From positions 168,764 to 232,763 of the forward strand of contig JBBKVO010000044.1 in the NCBI GenBank assembly GCA_037968475.1: a stretch of DNA of 64,000 bases. The letters are read 5' to 3'. Under the pieces are notes generated by a model, which was not told the DNA's origin, did no database searches, and worked only from the letters and a program-made list of their open reading frames with translations. This document shows positions 33,285 to 42,072 of this stretch, piece by piece (positions within the stretch are counted from its first letter, which is position 1; every line of letters starts with the position of its first letter). Origin of the DNA: SB11 sp037968475 (GTDB lineage Bacteria; Bacteroidota; Bacteroidia; UBA8524). The position numbers and the translations under genes were made by a program.

Positions 33285-36200
33285 ATGATATCTTTTGTTA
33301 AATGGCAGCTTTTATTTACTGCTCTACTAGCCCCTGTATTGCTATATGGACAGCCTTGCCAAATTGTAGCAAAAACAGATGCTTGTGTTGATGATATTGT
33401 AACTTTTTCGCTTACAACAACTGGCACAGTTATTAGCTATCAATGGGATTTGGGTAATGGTTCAACATCAACTCAGCCAAAACCAAGTTATGCCTATACC
33501 ACACAGGGCAATTACTTGGTAGATGTTACTGTTAAATATGCCAACGGTACTACTTGCAATGCCACTAAACAGCTAACTATACACCCCAAACCGATAAGTA
33601 ATTTTGCAATTGATAACAGTACCAATGCCTGTTTTAGTAAAAATAAAATTTGTATAAATGATGTTTCTACACCAGGCCCATCGGGCAATCCGATAACAAA
33701 ACGTATTTTTTTGTGGGATGATGGGGCGGGCGATAATACCAATAACCCCGCAGGGCAAAAAACTTTGTGTCATACCTATTTACAAACAGGCACTTATAAT
33801 TTGTTGATGGAAATTACTGATAGCAAAGGTTGTATTGCCAAAAGCAACAAAATAGTAACTATTTTACCTGATTACGATGTGTCTTTCAATAGCAATGTAT
33901 TTATAAGCCTAGCCACTTGTAAATACCGTATTTGTTTAGAAAACACCTCAAAACCAAAAGGAGATAAAGACGTAGCTAGTTATGAATGGAATTTTGGTGA
34001 CGGTACTAGAGTTACCAGCCCAACAAATTTTGATACAGTATGCTATGATTACCCTAAAGACGGTAGTTATTTTCCATATCTAAAAATAACCCATAAAAAC
34101 GGGTGTGTAGATTCAGCAGTTAAGGCAGTCAATGTTAAAAATCCAGATATACAGTTTAACATGGAAGTTCCCGACAATGTTTGTTTGGGAGATGTGGTTA
34201 CATTTTTTAACAATGCTGTAAACCCCGGTGCGCAACATCGTTGGTTTATTCGTGATAGTGCTACCAATATTGAAAAAATTGTTGGCTCACCGGCCAATCC
34301 TATCGCCCATGGTACAGGTGCCCCTGGTAAATTTTACATCAAACTTAATATACTAAGAGATAGTTGTATAAAAAATGGTTTTGATACTCTTATTGTTAAA
34401 GGCCCTGCTGCTGATTTTACGGCATTAAACAATAAACAGTGCACGCCAGGCGATACCACATACTTTTGTGATGCAAGTGATTATTATCGTGCTTACAATG
34501 TGAAACGCTTGTGGGATTTAGGGCACGGCGGGCAATGTACTACCGATACTAAAAAGGGACTTAATGTAAACAGCAATTGCAGGTTTTCTGTTGATGTGAA
34601 CCCTAAACATTTATACACCCACACTGGAGTGAATAATAAATACTCTTGTTTTGAGGCAAAACTGCATTTGGAAGATACAGTTACAAAATGTGAAAGCGAT
34701 GCAGTACAAAGTGTGCGTTTAGGTATGCCTCCGTTGGATGATTTAAAGATTACACCTAGTTCACTAAGTTATTGTGTTGATATAGGTGATCCGAATGGTG
34801 AGAGGTCAGTAACTTTTAAAATAGAGGGGCTAAGCTGTAACCAAACTTGGGATTTATTTCTCAATTATGACTCTGCTTATGATGTAAATGCCTTTAAAAA
34901 AATAAGTGCCGACCCGCCTCCATCATATAAGTATCCGGGAATAGCCGACCCTGATGGTAATGTTACCATAGGTTTTGTTGTAAAAAATGGTAAAAAAGAT
35001 GTGTATGCAGGTTGTGGTAATCAACTGCCAATAATAGGTCAGGAGTGCGCCGATACGGTATGGTATCATAACAAAATTAATGTAGAGAATGTTGTTAACC
35101 CTTATGTATCAACATACAGTTATAAAGATTGTGCTCCGTTTAACTTTACGCTTAGAATTGATGATACTATACAGCAACACGTTAAAAAAATAGTATGGGA
35201 TTGGGGTGATGGAAATAGAGATAGTATTGAGTATGCTACTCTCGATTCGATAATTCCTGTTAAATATCACACTTATTTAAAAAATGGTACTTATACACCG
35301 TTTATCACAGTATATAATTCTCGTGGTTGTGGAGAAAGACAATACCTAAGTGTTGCTTTGGGTTATCAGAATTTTGTAGATTTTGATAGCTTAGTATGTG
35401 CGGGGGATTCGATAGTACTAAAAGAATATATATCGTACTACGATAAAGCAAATGCTTTATGGTTGGATAGTGCCAGACATTTTAACAATAAAGAACAACA
35501 TTGGTGGGATTTTGATGATGGCAACGGCTTTGTATATAAAAAACCATCAACCAAAGTAGTATTCCCTACAGATGGACTATACAGGATACGTATGGCATCG
35601 CGTGATAGTAGCGATTGCAGAGATACATTTACTTTTTTTATTCGTGCTGTAAAGGCTGATGCGCATATAAAAAATATGGCTGATACCTTTTATTGTAACG
35701 ATAATATTATTCGTTTCTACGATTCATCGTTTGGTAGTCCGCAAATACCCGGAGATATACCTACAAGATGGAATTGGGGTTTTGGTGATGGAAAAAATGG
35801 CAGTGCGCTTAAAGACCCTTTTCATTTATATAGCTCGTTTGGAAATAAACGGGTTAGCCTTATTGTAAAATCAAAGTCGGGGTGCACCGATACAGCTTTT
35901 AAAGATATTGTAATAGTAGGCCCGGTGCCATATTTTGAAATAACAACCGATTCTATTGGGTGCGAGCCGCATAGGGTGGTATTTAAAAACACATCGGAGC
36001 GGGTAAGAACATGGATTTGGAATATGGGCGACCCTAGTAATACAACTATTACTACTGATAAAGATACCGATATTGTATTTACGTATACACCCGCAGGCAC
36101 GTATAATGTAACCCTATATGGTGCCGATAGCATCTATAACCCCAGTACGGGTAATACCTATTTTTGTGAAACTACATATCCCGATACACCTTTAGTAAAA

Positions 36201-37043
36201 CAAATAATAGTAATACCCAATTACCCTGTTGGGTACGATTTACCCGATACGCTTTGTATAAACAATCCCTTTATGGTGCGCAGTGTTTCTGCTGCTCGTT
36301 ACGATTGGTTTAGGTGGTGGATGGGCGATGGGGATAGTGTGTTTACCGATACCTTTCAGTTTCCTTATACCTATCAAACGTTAGGTAATTTCCGTATAGA
36401 GTTTAAGCCTACCTATACACCCACCGATAAAGAACGCCTGTGCATTGCCGATACTTTTAAAGATATTGTAGTAGTGCCCATACTGGCCGATTTTGATATT
36501 AATGCCTCATCACGAGCCCCTGTGTATTCATTTACGAATAAATCAAGCTATGCAGTACGCTACTTATGGGATTTTGGGCAGCCATCATCGGGAAAAAATA
36601 ATCACTCTACCGATGTAAATTCTAGTCATAATTATAAATTAGAGAAAGATAGTTTTTTGGTTTGCCTGTACGCTTTTAATAAACTGGGTTGTGTAGATAC
36701 TGCCTGCAAGCGAGTGCTAAATAATTATGAGCCTCATTTGTTTATACCCAACGTATTTACTCCCAATGCTAATGATACGCTAAACAACCGTTTTGATATT
36801 GATATTATTTACCCCCTATATTATCAACTTAGCATATACAACCGTTGGGGCGAAAAGGTTTTTGAAGGTGAGCAAGACGGCAAGGGTAATACCGATGTAT
36901 TTAACTGGAATGGTAACCATTACAAAACAAATTCGCCTTGCCCTGAAGGGGTTTACTTTGTAGTGTTTGAGTATGAAATATTGGGTACTGATGAGCTAAA
37001 ACAATACAACGGCACACTAACCCTATTTAGAAATGGGAATTAA
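33285..37043 (+). CDS. PKD-repeat surface protein with T9SS type B C-terminal domain
   Basis: A very large secreted protein (1252 residues from the ATG at 33285, which starts MISFVKWQLLFTALLA and gives a clean signal peptide; an in-frame TTG at 33264 is less likely). It consists of about ten PKD-like beta-sandwich units recognised by WDLGNGS, WNFGDGT, WDWGDGN, WWDFDDGNG, WGFGDGKNG, WIWNMGD, WWMGDGD and LWDFGQP, each followed by a Y-x-YxxxGxY strand. The C-terminus (LFIPNVFTPNANDTLNN, YNRWGEKVFEG, EGVYFVVFEYE) is the gliding-motility-type (type B) T9SS signal. Such proteins are adhesins or motility-associated surface proteins. The last 11 bases overlap the next gene. Confidence 0.9.
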   Translation: MISFVKWQLLFTALLAPVLLYGQPCQIVAKTDACVDDIVTFSLTTTGTVISYQWDLGNGSTSTQPKPSYAYTTQGNYLVDVTVKYANGTTCNATKQLTIHPKPISNFAIDNSTNACFSKNKICINDVSTPGPSGNPITKRIFLWDDGAGDNTNNPAGQKTLCHTYLQTGTYNLLMEITDSKGCIAKSNKIVTILPDYDVSFNSNVFISLATCKYRICLENTSKPKGDKDVASYEWNFGDGTRVTSPTNFDTVCYDYPKDGSYFPYLKITHKNGCVDSAVKAVNVKNPDIQFNMEVPDNVCLGDVVTFFNNAVNPGAQHRWFIRDSATNIEKIVGSPANPIAHGTGAPGKFYIKLNILRDSCIKNGFDTLIVKGPAADFTALNNKQCTPGDTTYFCDASDYYRAYNVKRLWDLGHGGQCTTDTKKGLNVNSNCRFSVDVNPKHLYTHTGVNNKYSCFEAKLHLEDTVTKCESDAVQSVRLGMPPLDDLKITPSSLSYCVDIGDPNGERSVTFKIEGLSCNQTWDLFLNYDSAYDVNAFKKISADPPPSYKYPGIADPDGNVTIGFVVKNGKKDVYAGCGNQLPIIGQECADTVWYHNKINVENVVNPYVSTYSYKDCAPFNFTLRIDDTIQQHVKKIVWDWGDGNRDSIEYATLDSIIPVKYHTYLKNGTYTPFITVYNSRGCGERQYLSVALGYQNFVDFDSLVCAGDSIVLKEYISYYDKANALWLDSARHFNNKEQHWWDFDDGNGFVYKKPSTKVVFPTDGLYRIRMASRDSSDCRDTFTFFIRAVKADAHIKNMADTFYCNDNIIRFYDSSFGSPQIPGDIPTRWNWGFGDGKNGSALKDPFHLYSSFGNKRVSLIVKSKSGCTDTAFKDIVIVGPVPYFEITTDSIGCEPHRVVFKNTSERVRTWIWNMGDPSNTTITTDKDTDIVFTYTPAGTYNVTLYGADSIYNPSTGNTYFCETTYPDTPLVKQIIVIPNYPVGYDLPDTLCINNPFMVRSVSAARYDWFRWWMGDGDSVFTDTFQFPYTYQTLGNFRIEFKPTYTPTDKERLCIADTFKDIVVVPILADFDINASSRAPVYSFTNKSSYAVRYLWDFGQPSSGKNNHSTDVNSSHNYKLEKDSFLVCLYAFNKLGCVDTACKRVLNNYEPHLFIPNVFTPNANDTLNNRFDIDIIYPLYYQLSIYNRWGEKVFEGEQDGKGNTDVFNWNGNHYKTNSPCPEGVYFVVFEYEILGTDELKQYNGTLTLFRNGN

Positions 37044-37755
37044 AAAGAGTGTCCCCATATTTATAGTCGTTTTTATAGGCATAGTACTTAGTTTTTCTTT
37101 TGTTAATGATGAATACTATACCGATTATAGTATTGATGCGGTTGATGATAACTTGCTAATGGTATGGCAAGATAGTAATGGTAATGCCCTCAAAAATTTT
37201 GATGCTCTTAAAACCCTACTGGCAGCACAAGGCAAGCAATTGGTTTTTGCTACCAATGGCGGTATGTATACGCAAACCAGCAGCCCGTTGGGTTTGTATA
37301 TTGAAAAGGGTAAGCAGCTTCAATCACTAAATACTCGTGATGCGGGAGGCAACTTTTACCTAAAGCCTAATGGCGTGTTTTATATCACCCAAAAAAATAG
37401 AGCGCATATTGTTACCACCCCAAATATGACGGCTGAGAGGATAAAAGAAGCTAAATATGCTACACAATCGGGGCCTATGTTGCTAGTTGATGGTGAGATA
37501 CATCCTGAGTTTAAAGAAGGCTCGGCCAATATAAATATAAGAAACGGGGTAGGCGTATTGCCCAACGGCGGTGTGGTATTTTCAATATCAAACCAACCCG
37601 TAAACCTATACGATTTTGCTATGCACTTTAAAAACAAAGGCTGCAAAAATGCTTTGTACCTAGATGGTTTTGTAAGCAAAATGTACCTGCCAGCAGCAGG
37701 GAAGGTCGGGAGTGAAAAAGACCGTTTTGGGGTGATAATAGCTGTGGTGAAATAA
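37033..37755 (+). CDS. Phosphodiester glycosidase (DUF2233/NAGPA-like), membrane-anchored
   Basis: A 240-residue protein with an N-terminal hydrophobic segment (residues 6-22, signal or anchor), acting in the periplasm or on the surface. Motifs VFATNGGMYTQTSSPLGLYI, NFYLKPNGVF, ATQSGPMLLVDGEIHP, NIRNGVGVLPNGGVVFSIS and NALYLDGFVSKMYLP define the NAGPA family, which cleaves sugar phosphodiesters such as those in teichoic or polysaccharide linkages. It overlaps the PKD-repeat gene by 11 bases in another frame, so the two are probably coupled and may act together on the cell surface; that link is inferred. Confidence 0.85.
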   Translation: MGIKKSVPIFIVVFIGIVLSFSFVNDEYYTDYSIDAVDDNLLMVWQDSNGNALKNFDALKTLLAAQGKQLVFATNGGMYTQTSSPLGLYIEKGKQLQSLNTRDAGGNFYLKPNGVFYITQKNRAHIVTTPNMTAERIKEAKYATQSGPMLLVDGEIHPEFKEGSANINIRNGVGVLPNGGVVFSISNQPVNLYDFAMHFKNKGCKNALYLDGFVSKMYLPAAGKVGSEKDRFGVIIAVVK

Positions 37756-37757
37756 AC

Positions 37758-38048
37758 CTAATCCTCTTCTTCTACAATAACAAAAACATCTTCGTTATCT
37801 TTTTTCATCAGGTATTTTTCGCGGGCAAACTTTTCAAGACTATCAGCGTGGGTAAATAGGGCATTGTATTCGCTGCGGGCTATTTCAGCCTGCTCGCGGT
37901 AGTAGTCGCGTTCTTCTTGTGCTTGGTTGTATGTTTTTTGCAGGCGCATCACATCCCACCAGTTATTTTTATCAAAAAACAGCATCCACACTATAAACGT
38001 AACTATTATCATTACGTAGCGGTATTTGATAAGAAAGTTTTTTACCAC
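37758..38048 (-). CDS. FtsB/DivIC-like septum formation protein
   Basis: A 96-residue bitopic protein with a short basic N-terminus, one transmembrane helix (about residues 12-27), and a coiled coil (WWDVMRLQKTYNQAQEERDY onward) ending with the family segment FAREKYLMKKDNEDVFVI. FtsB/DivIC proteins join FtsL and FtsQ in the divisome. The first codon is GTG. It stands alone and convergent to the glycosidase gene, separated by 2 nt. Confidence 0.8.
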   Translation of the reverse strand: MVKNFLIKYRYVMIIVTFIVWMLFFDKNNWWDVMRLQKTYNQAQEERDYYREQAEIARSEYNALFTHADSLEKFAREKYLMKKDNEDVFVIVEEED

Positions 38049-38155
38049 AAAACAAAATTACAACAACACAGCCAACCCACGCACAAAATTTATTGTGGAT
38101 TTGTGGATAGCTTGGGCATTTGGCATTTTACAATTATCATTTAACAGCGTTAGCC

Positions 38156-38253
38156 ATAGGATTTGAAATCCTATTCTATATAAAATTACAGCGCGAAGCG
38201 GGACTTAAAGTCCCGCTTCGCGCTGTAATTTTAAAACGGTGGGTTTTAAACCC
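38156..38253. repeat. Cluster of three palindromes (REP-like element)
   Basis: Three dyads lie in a row: ATAGGATTT-G-AAATCCTAT (38156-38174); a perfect 25-bp inverted repeat with a single-base spacer at 38182-38206/38208-38232 (outer ends AAAATTACAGCGCGAAGC, centre GGGACTTAAAGTCCC); and GGGTTT-T-AAACCC (38241-38253). A related palindrome with the same ATTACAG ends and a GACTTAAGTC centre lies at 63946-63989. No transposase is adjacent. Confidence 0.85.
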
Positions 38254-38323
38254 ATCGACAATTAGTATAGTTGATGTAGTGTTTAAACTTAAAACAAGAA
38301 ACCTAAAACTGTAAACTGAATTT

Positions 38324-39712
38324 TTAGTAGCCCAAAATGCTTAGCATACTATCTGCTTTTTGTTCAGGGGCAAACAGTTTGTAGGTAAACTTACCATCAA
38401 CCACATCAATCAAAACGTGTTTTGGGGCAGGGATAAGGCAATGCTGTATGCCGCCATAGCCGCCAATACTTTCTTGGTAGGCACCCGTATGAAAAAAGCC
38501 CATGTATAGTTTTTCGCCTGCGCCAATGGTGGGCATAAATACCTGTGTAGTTTGGCTATCGCTATTGTAGTAATCCTGACTATCACAAGTAATACCGCCT
38601 AGGTTTATACGTTTAAAAGGATTATCCCAATGGTTTATGGCCAGTAGTATAAATTTTTGACCTATACCCCAAGTATCGGGCAAGGTGGTAATAAACGAAC
38701 TGTCTATCATATACCACAGTTCTTTATCATTTTGCTCTTTTTGTCCAATTATAGAGTATATAATGCCACCACTTTCGCCAACAGTGTATTGTCCAAACTC
38801 ACTGTAAATATTTGGCTCTTGTACACCTCTGTCAGTGCAAAAAGTTTTTATATATACAATAATTTGGTCAATCATATACTCGTAGTCATACTCAATCCCC
38901 AAAGTATTGTATATGGGCATACCGCCCCCAATATCAAGCCCTTCAAGTTCGGGTGCATATTCTTTCACATCGCAATACACATTTATTAGTCGGGCAAGCT
39001 CACTCCAGTAGTAAGTAGTGTCTTTTATACCCGTGTTCACAAAAAAGTGCAGCATAGTAAGTTTGTATTTTGGGTTGTTTTTAATTTTCTCCAAATACAA
39101 ATCCTTTATCTTTTTAGAACTCATGCCCAATCGGCTGGTATAATAGGCCGAGTCGGGTTCTTCTTCAGTGGCTATGCGTATGCCTAATTTCAGGCTCACA
39201 TCATACGCATCGTATTTATCTATCTCATCAGGATTATCTAAAACAGGTGTTAGATTTTCAAAACCATCGCGTACCATTTCTATAATCTTCTGAACGTACT
39301 CATCAGTTTTGTAACCATTGCATATAATGGCTTTATTTTTAGGGAAATGACCTTTTTCATTTAGCAAACGGATAATATCCAAATCGTATGCCGATGAAGT
39401 TTCTAACCCAATATCATTTTTTAAAGCCTCTTCAAGAACAAAGTTAAAGTGCGAGCTTTTGGTGCAATAACAATAATTATACGTTCCGTTATAGCCATTT
39501 TTCTTAATAGCATTGGCAAACCTTTGCTGCGCATTTTGTATTTGCATACTTATTTTGGGCAGAAAAGTAAACTTTAGCGGAGTACCAAACTCTTCTATCA
39601 TATCCATAAGTGGAATGTCATAAAAAGTAAGTTCACTATTTTTCAAATCAAACCCATGGCGTGGAAAATAAAAGGTTTGTTCAATAAGGTCTATATACTT
39701 GTTCTTTATCAT
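38324..39712 (-). CDS. speA: PLP-dependent arginine decarboxylase (fold III)
   Basis: A 462-residue alanine-racemase-fold decarboxylase that converts arginine to agmatine, the first step of polyamine synthesis by this route. The PLP Lys is at residue 85 in YCYCTKSSHFNFV; GLDIGGGMP binds the PLP phosphate, and CDSQDYY supplies the active-site Cys/Asp motif near the C-terminus. It lacks the long insertions of the enterobacterial SpeA (about 630 residues), as is usual for the short Bacteroidota form. It is transcribed divergently from an arginase gene. A related diaminopimelate or carboxynorspermidine decarboxylase activity is the main alternative. Confidence 0.75.
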   Translation of the reverse strand: MIKNKYIDLIEQTFYFPRHGFDLKNSELTFYDIPLMDMIEEFGTPLKFTFLPKISMQIQNAQQRFANAIKKNGYNGTYNYCYCTKSSHFNFVLEEALKNDIGLETSSAYDLDIIRLLNEKGHFPKNKAIICNGYKTDEYVQKIIEMVRDGFENLTPVLDNPDEIDKYDAYDVSLKLGIRIATEEEPDSAYYTSRLGMSSKKIKDLYLEKIKNNPKYKLTMLHFFVNTGIKDTTYYWSELARLINVYCDVKEYAPELEGLDIGGGMPIYNTLGIEYDYEYMIDQIIVYIKTFCTDRGVQEPNIYSEFGQYTVGESGGIIYSIIGQKEQNDKELWYMIDSSFITTLPDTWGIGQKFILLAINHWDNPFKRINLGGITCDSQDYYNSDSQTTQVFMPTIGAGEKLYMGFFHTGAYQESIGGYGGIQHCLIPAPKHVLIDVVDGKFTYKLFAPEQKADSMLSILGY

Positions 39713-39841
39713 GCTAATGGGCTTTTGCTTATTATTGCACTATGTTTGTCGTGCAGCAATCAGCATCTATTTTTAACTTATAAAAGCTGTCAGCTTGGGG
39801 CAAAAGTAAAGTGTAAAAAGGCATATTTAGAAGGATTTTTT

Positions 39842-40783
39842 ATGAACGGACGAAAAATTAAGATAATAGAAGTAAGCTCTGAATTGGGAGCAGGTACGCG
39901 AGGTTCAAGTTTAGGTCCCGCAGCATTACGCTATGCCGACTTAAATAAAGGCCGTAAACGTCTCAGCAAATTTAACTCTTCTCGCGTTAGCGACTTGAAT
40001 TATGTGCTAGGCAAGCCTACTGTTTATGAAAATGCCAAGAATATTGACTCTATTGCCCAAGTAATAAATGCTATTGCTTTGGAGGTAGAACGATCGCTAA
40101 GTGATGGTGATTTTCCTGTGATATTCTCAGGCGACCATAGCAATGCGGCAGGCAGCATAGCAGGTATAAAAAATTTTTACGATGATAAACGTATAGGTGT
40201 AGTGTGGGTAGATGCCCATGCCGATATACACTCGCCACATACTACCCCTTCGGGCAATGTGCACGGTATGCCCATAGCAGCATCGTTAGGCATTGATAAT
40301 AAAAGCAGAGCTATAAATGATGTAGATGCCGATACGCAAGAGTGTTGGGAAGAGTTGAAATATGCAGGCAGTAAAGGGATATCGCCCAAAATATTGCCTC
40401 AAGATATTGTATATATTGATATACGTGATTTGGAAAGGCAAGAGTGGGATATAATTGATGAGTTGGATATTGAGTTTTATACACCAAAAGAGGTACAAGA
40501 AATAGGTATTGAGAAGGTAGCTAAAGAGACCCTTGATTACCTAAAAGACTGTGATTTGATATATGTATCGTTTGATGTGGATAGTATGGATCCATCAGTA
40601 TCTGAAGGTACAGGAACACCATATCCTGATGGTTTGAAATTGCACGAAGCTAAAACGTTGCTTTATCATTTGTTAAAATACCCTAAAACGGTTGCTTTTG
40701 AAATTACTGAAATTAATCCCTTGCTGGATAATGAAAACAAAATGGCAAAAGCTGTTTTAGAGATTTTGGAAGAAGTACTTTAA
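39842..40783 (+). CDS. rocF: Arginase-family ureohydrolase
   Basis: A 313-residue manganese enzyme with metal ligands H99 (SGDHS), D124/H126/D128 (WVDAHADIH) and D245/D247 (SFDVDSMDP). The substrate loop HSPHTTPSGNVHGMP matches arginase (loop of the NTPLTTxSGNLHGQP kind) better than agmatinase, so arginine to ornithine plus urea is the favoured reaction. I chose the ATG at 39842; an upstream open frame reaching 39656 overlaps the divergent decarboxylase and is not conserved. Agmatinase remains possible because the neighbour makes agmatine. Confidence 0.8.
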   Translation: MNGRKIKIIEVSSELGAGTRGSSLGPAALRYADLNKGRKRLSKFNSSRVSDLNYVLGKPTVYENAKNIDSIAQVINAIALEVERSLSDGDFPVIFSGDHSNAAGSIAGIKNFYDDKRIGVVWVDAHADIHSPHTTPSGNVHGMPIAASLGIDNKSRAINDVDADTQECWEELKYAGSKGISPKILPQDIVYIDIRDLERQEWDIIDELDIEFYTPKEVQEIGIEKVAKETLDYLKDCDLIYVSFDVDSMDPSVSEGTGTPYPDGLKLHEAKTLLYHLLKYPKTVAFEITEINPLLDNENKMAKAVLEILEEVL

Positions 40784-40874
40784 TAAAAAGATACGAAAAC
40801 AAGATTAACGTTTAAACGTTTATTCTTAAATTGTCGTCATAAGTAAAATAAACTACACTGATAAAATCGTATAT

Positions 40875-41987
40875 ATGAAATTTAAGTTACTAATAGCTGT
40901 TGCAGCTATATCTACCCTAGCTTCGTGTAAAAAAGATAAACAAGACGATGCAGGCCCCAGCGTAAATACGCTACCTGAGTTTTATAACGAAGCTCCTTCA
41001 AACAACTATGGCAAAAATGCCCCTAATATTAGGCTTATAGCTGATATTAGTAATACGGTGATACAACCTCAAGACCTTGATTTTCACTCACAACAAGCCA
41101 ATCAACTATGGGTGATAAACAGGGGTAATGAAATACAAGGCGGTTCATCAGTTACCATATTTAATCCTGGAAGCGTTAACCAAAAAACAGAATTTAGAAG
41201 AGACGGAAACGCATGGCATTTTATGGCATTTCCATCGGGTATGGCTTTTAGCCCTACCAATGGCAACTGGGCAACTACAGCTAATATAGTTGATGCCAAC
41301 AGAAGCGGCGGCACATTTACAGGCCCTTCACTTTGGTCGGGTAATATGGATGTATACGCTATGGAATCAGGCGGAAACGGTAGCCATTTAGATATGTTAC
41401 ACGGTAGCCCCTTATCAAAAGGTATAGCTGCCGAAAAAGACAATATTTTTTGGGTGTATGATGGTTATAACGGTTATTTGGTGCGCTACGATTTTGTGAA
41501 TGATCATGGGCCGGGTAATGATGACCATTCTGACGGACGTATACACCGTTATACTGACGTGCCCCTTAGCCAAGAGGCTAATTACCCACACCACATGGTA
41601 TTGGATGAAAATGCCGAGTGGTTGTATATAGCTGAAGGCCCCAAGCAACGCATTTTGCGTGTAAACATTAAAACAGGGGCTAAAACAAGAGATATGCCTT
41701 TGATAAATGAGGTATTGGCCGAGCATTGGGAAGTGAAAGGCGCAACTGTTGAGGTGGTGTACGATAAAAATATGCAAAAGCCTTGTGGTATAGCCTTGGT
41801 AGGCAATCGTTTATATGTAACTGATAATGCAACAGGCGATATTATAGCCATTGACATAAATAGCCGTACCGAAATAGGTAGAGTTAGTACTGGCAATGCA
41901 GGTATAACAGGTATAGTATATGGTTTGGGTAAACTTTGGTTTGCCAACCAAACTACCAACGGCATATACGTAGTAGAGCCAAAATAG
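40875..41987 (+). CDS. Beta-propeller-like lipoprotein
   Basis: A 370-residue lipoprotein (lipobox LASC, Cys at 18, then KKDKQDD). The mature region has repeated blade-like motifs: LDFHSQQANQLWVINRG, GIAAEKDNIFWVYDGYNGYL, PHHMVLDENAEWLYIAEG, CGIALVGNRLYVTDNATGDI and ITGIVYGLGKLWFANQTTNG, consistent with an NHL/SMP-30-like six-bladed propeller. The PHH and DHG/DDH segments could bind metal. The function is unknown. Terminator directly downstream. Confidence 0.7.
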   Translation: MKFKLLIAVAAISTLASCKKDKQDDAGPSVNTLPEFYNEAPSNNYGKNAPNIRLIADISNTVIQPQDLDFHSQQANQLWVINRGNEIQGGSSVTIFNPGSVNQKTEFRRDGNAWHFMAFPSGMAFSPTNGNWATTANIVDANRSGGTFTGPSLWSGNMDVYAMESGGNGSHLDMLHGSPLSKGIAAEKDNIFWVYDGYNGYLVRYDFVNDHGPGNDDHSDGRIHRYTDVPLSQEANYPHHMVLDENAEWLYIAEGPKQRILRVNIKTGAKTRDMPLINEVLAEHWEVKGATVEVVYDKNMQKPCGIALVGNRLYVTDNATGDIIAIDINSRTEIGRVSTGNAGITGIVYGLGKLWFANQTTNGIYVVEPK

Positions 41988-42011
41988 TTTTTACACTGCT
42001 TTTAAAATTTC

Positions 42012-42050
42012 AAAGCCGATAAGAGTTTACCTCTTATCGGCTTTTTGTTT
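42012..42050 (+). terminator. Terminator after the beta-propeller lipoprotein
   Basis: A 14-bp stem AAAGCCGATAAGAG/CTCTTATCGGCTTT with a TTTAC loop and a T run. It may also serve the convergent cotH-like gene. Confidence 0.9.
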
Positions 42051-42072
42051 TCTTTTGGCTTTAATGGTTGAT

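Noticed and set aside
39656..39841. Long N-terminal extension of the arginase frame
   Set aside because: It overlaps the 5' end of the divergent decarboxylase gene and is not arginase-like; the ATG at 39842 gives a normal start.
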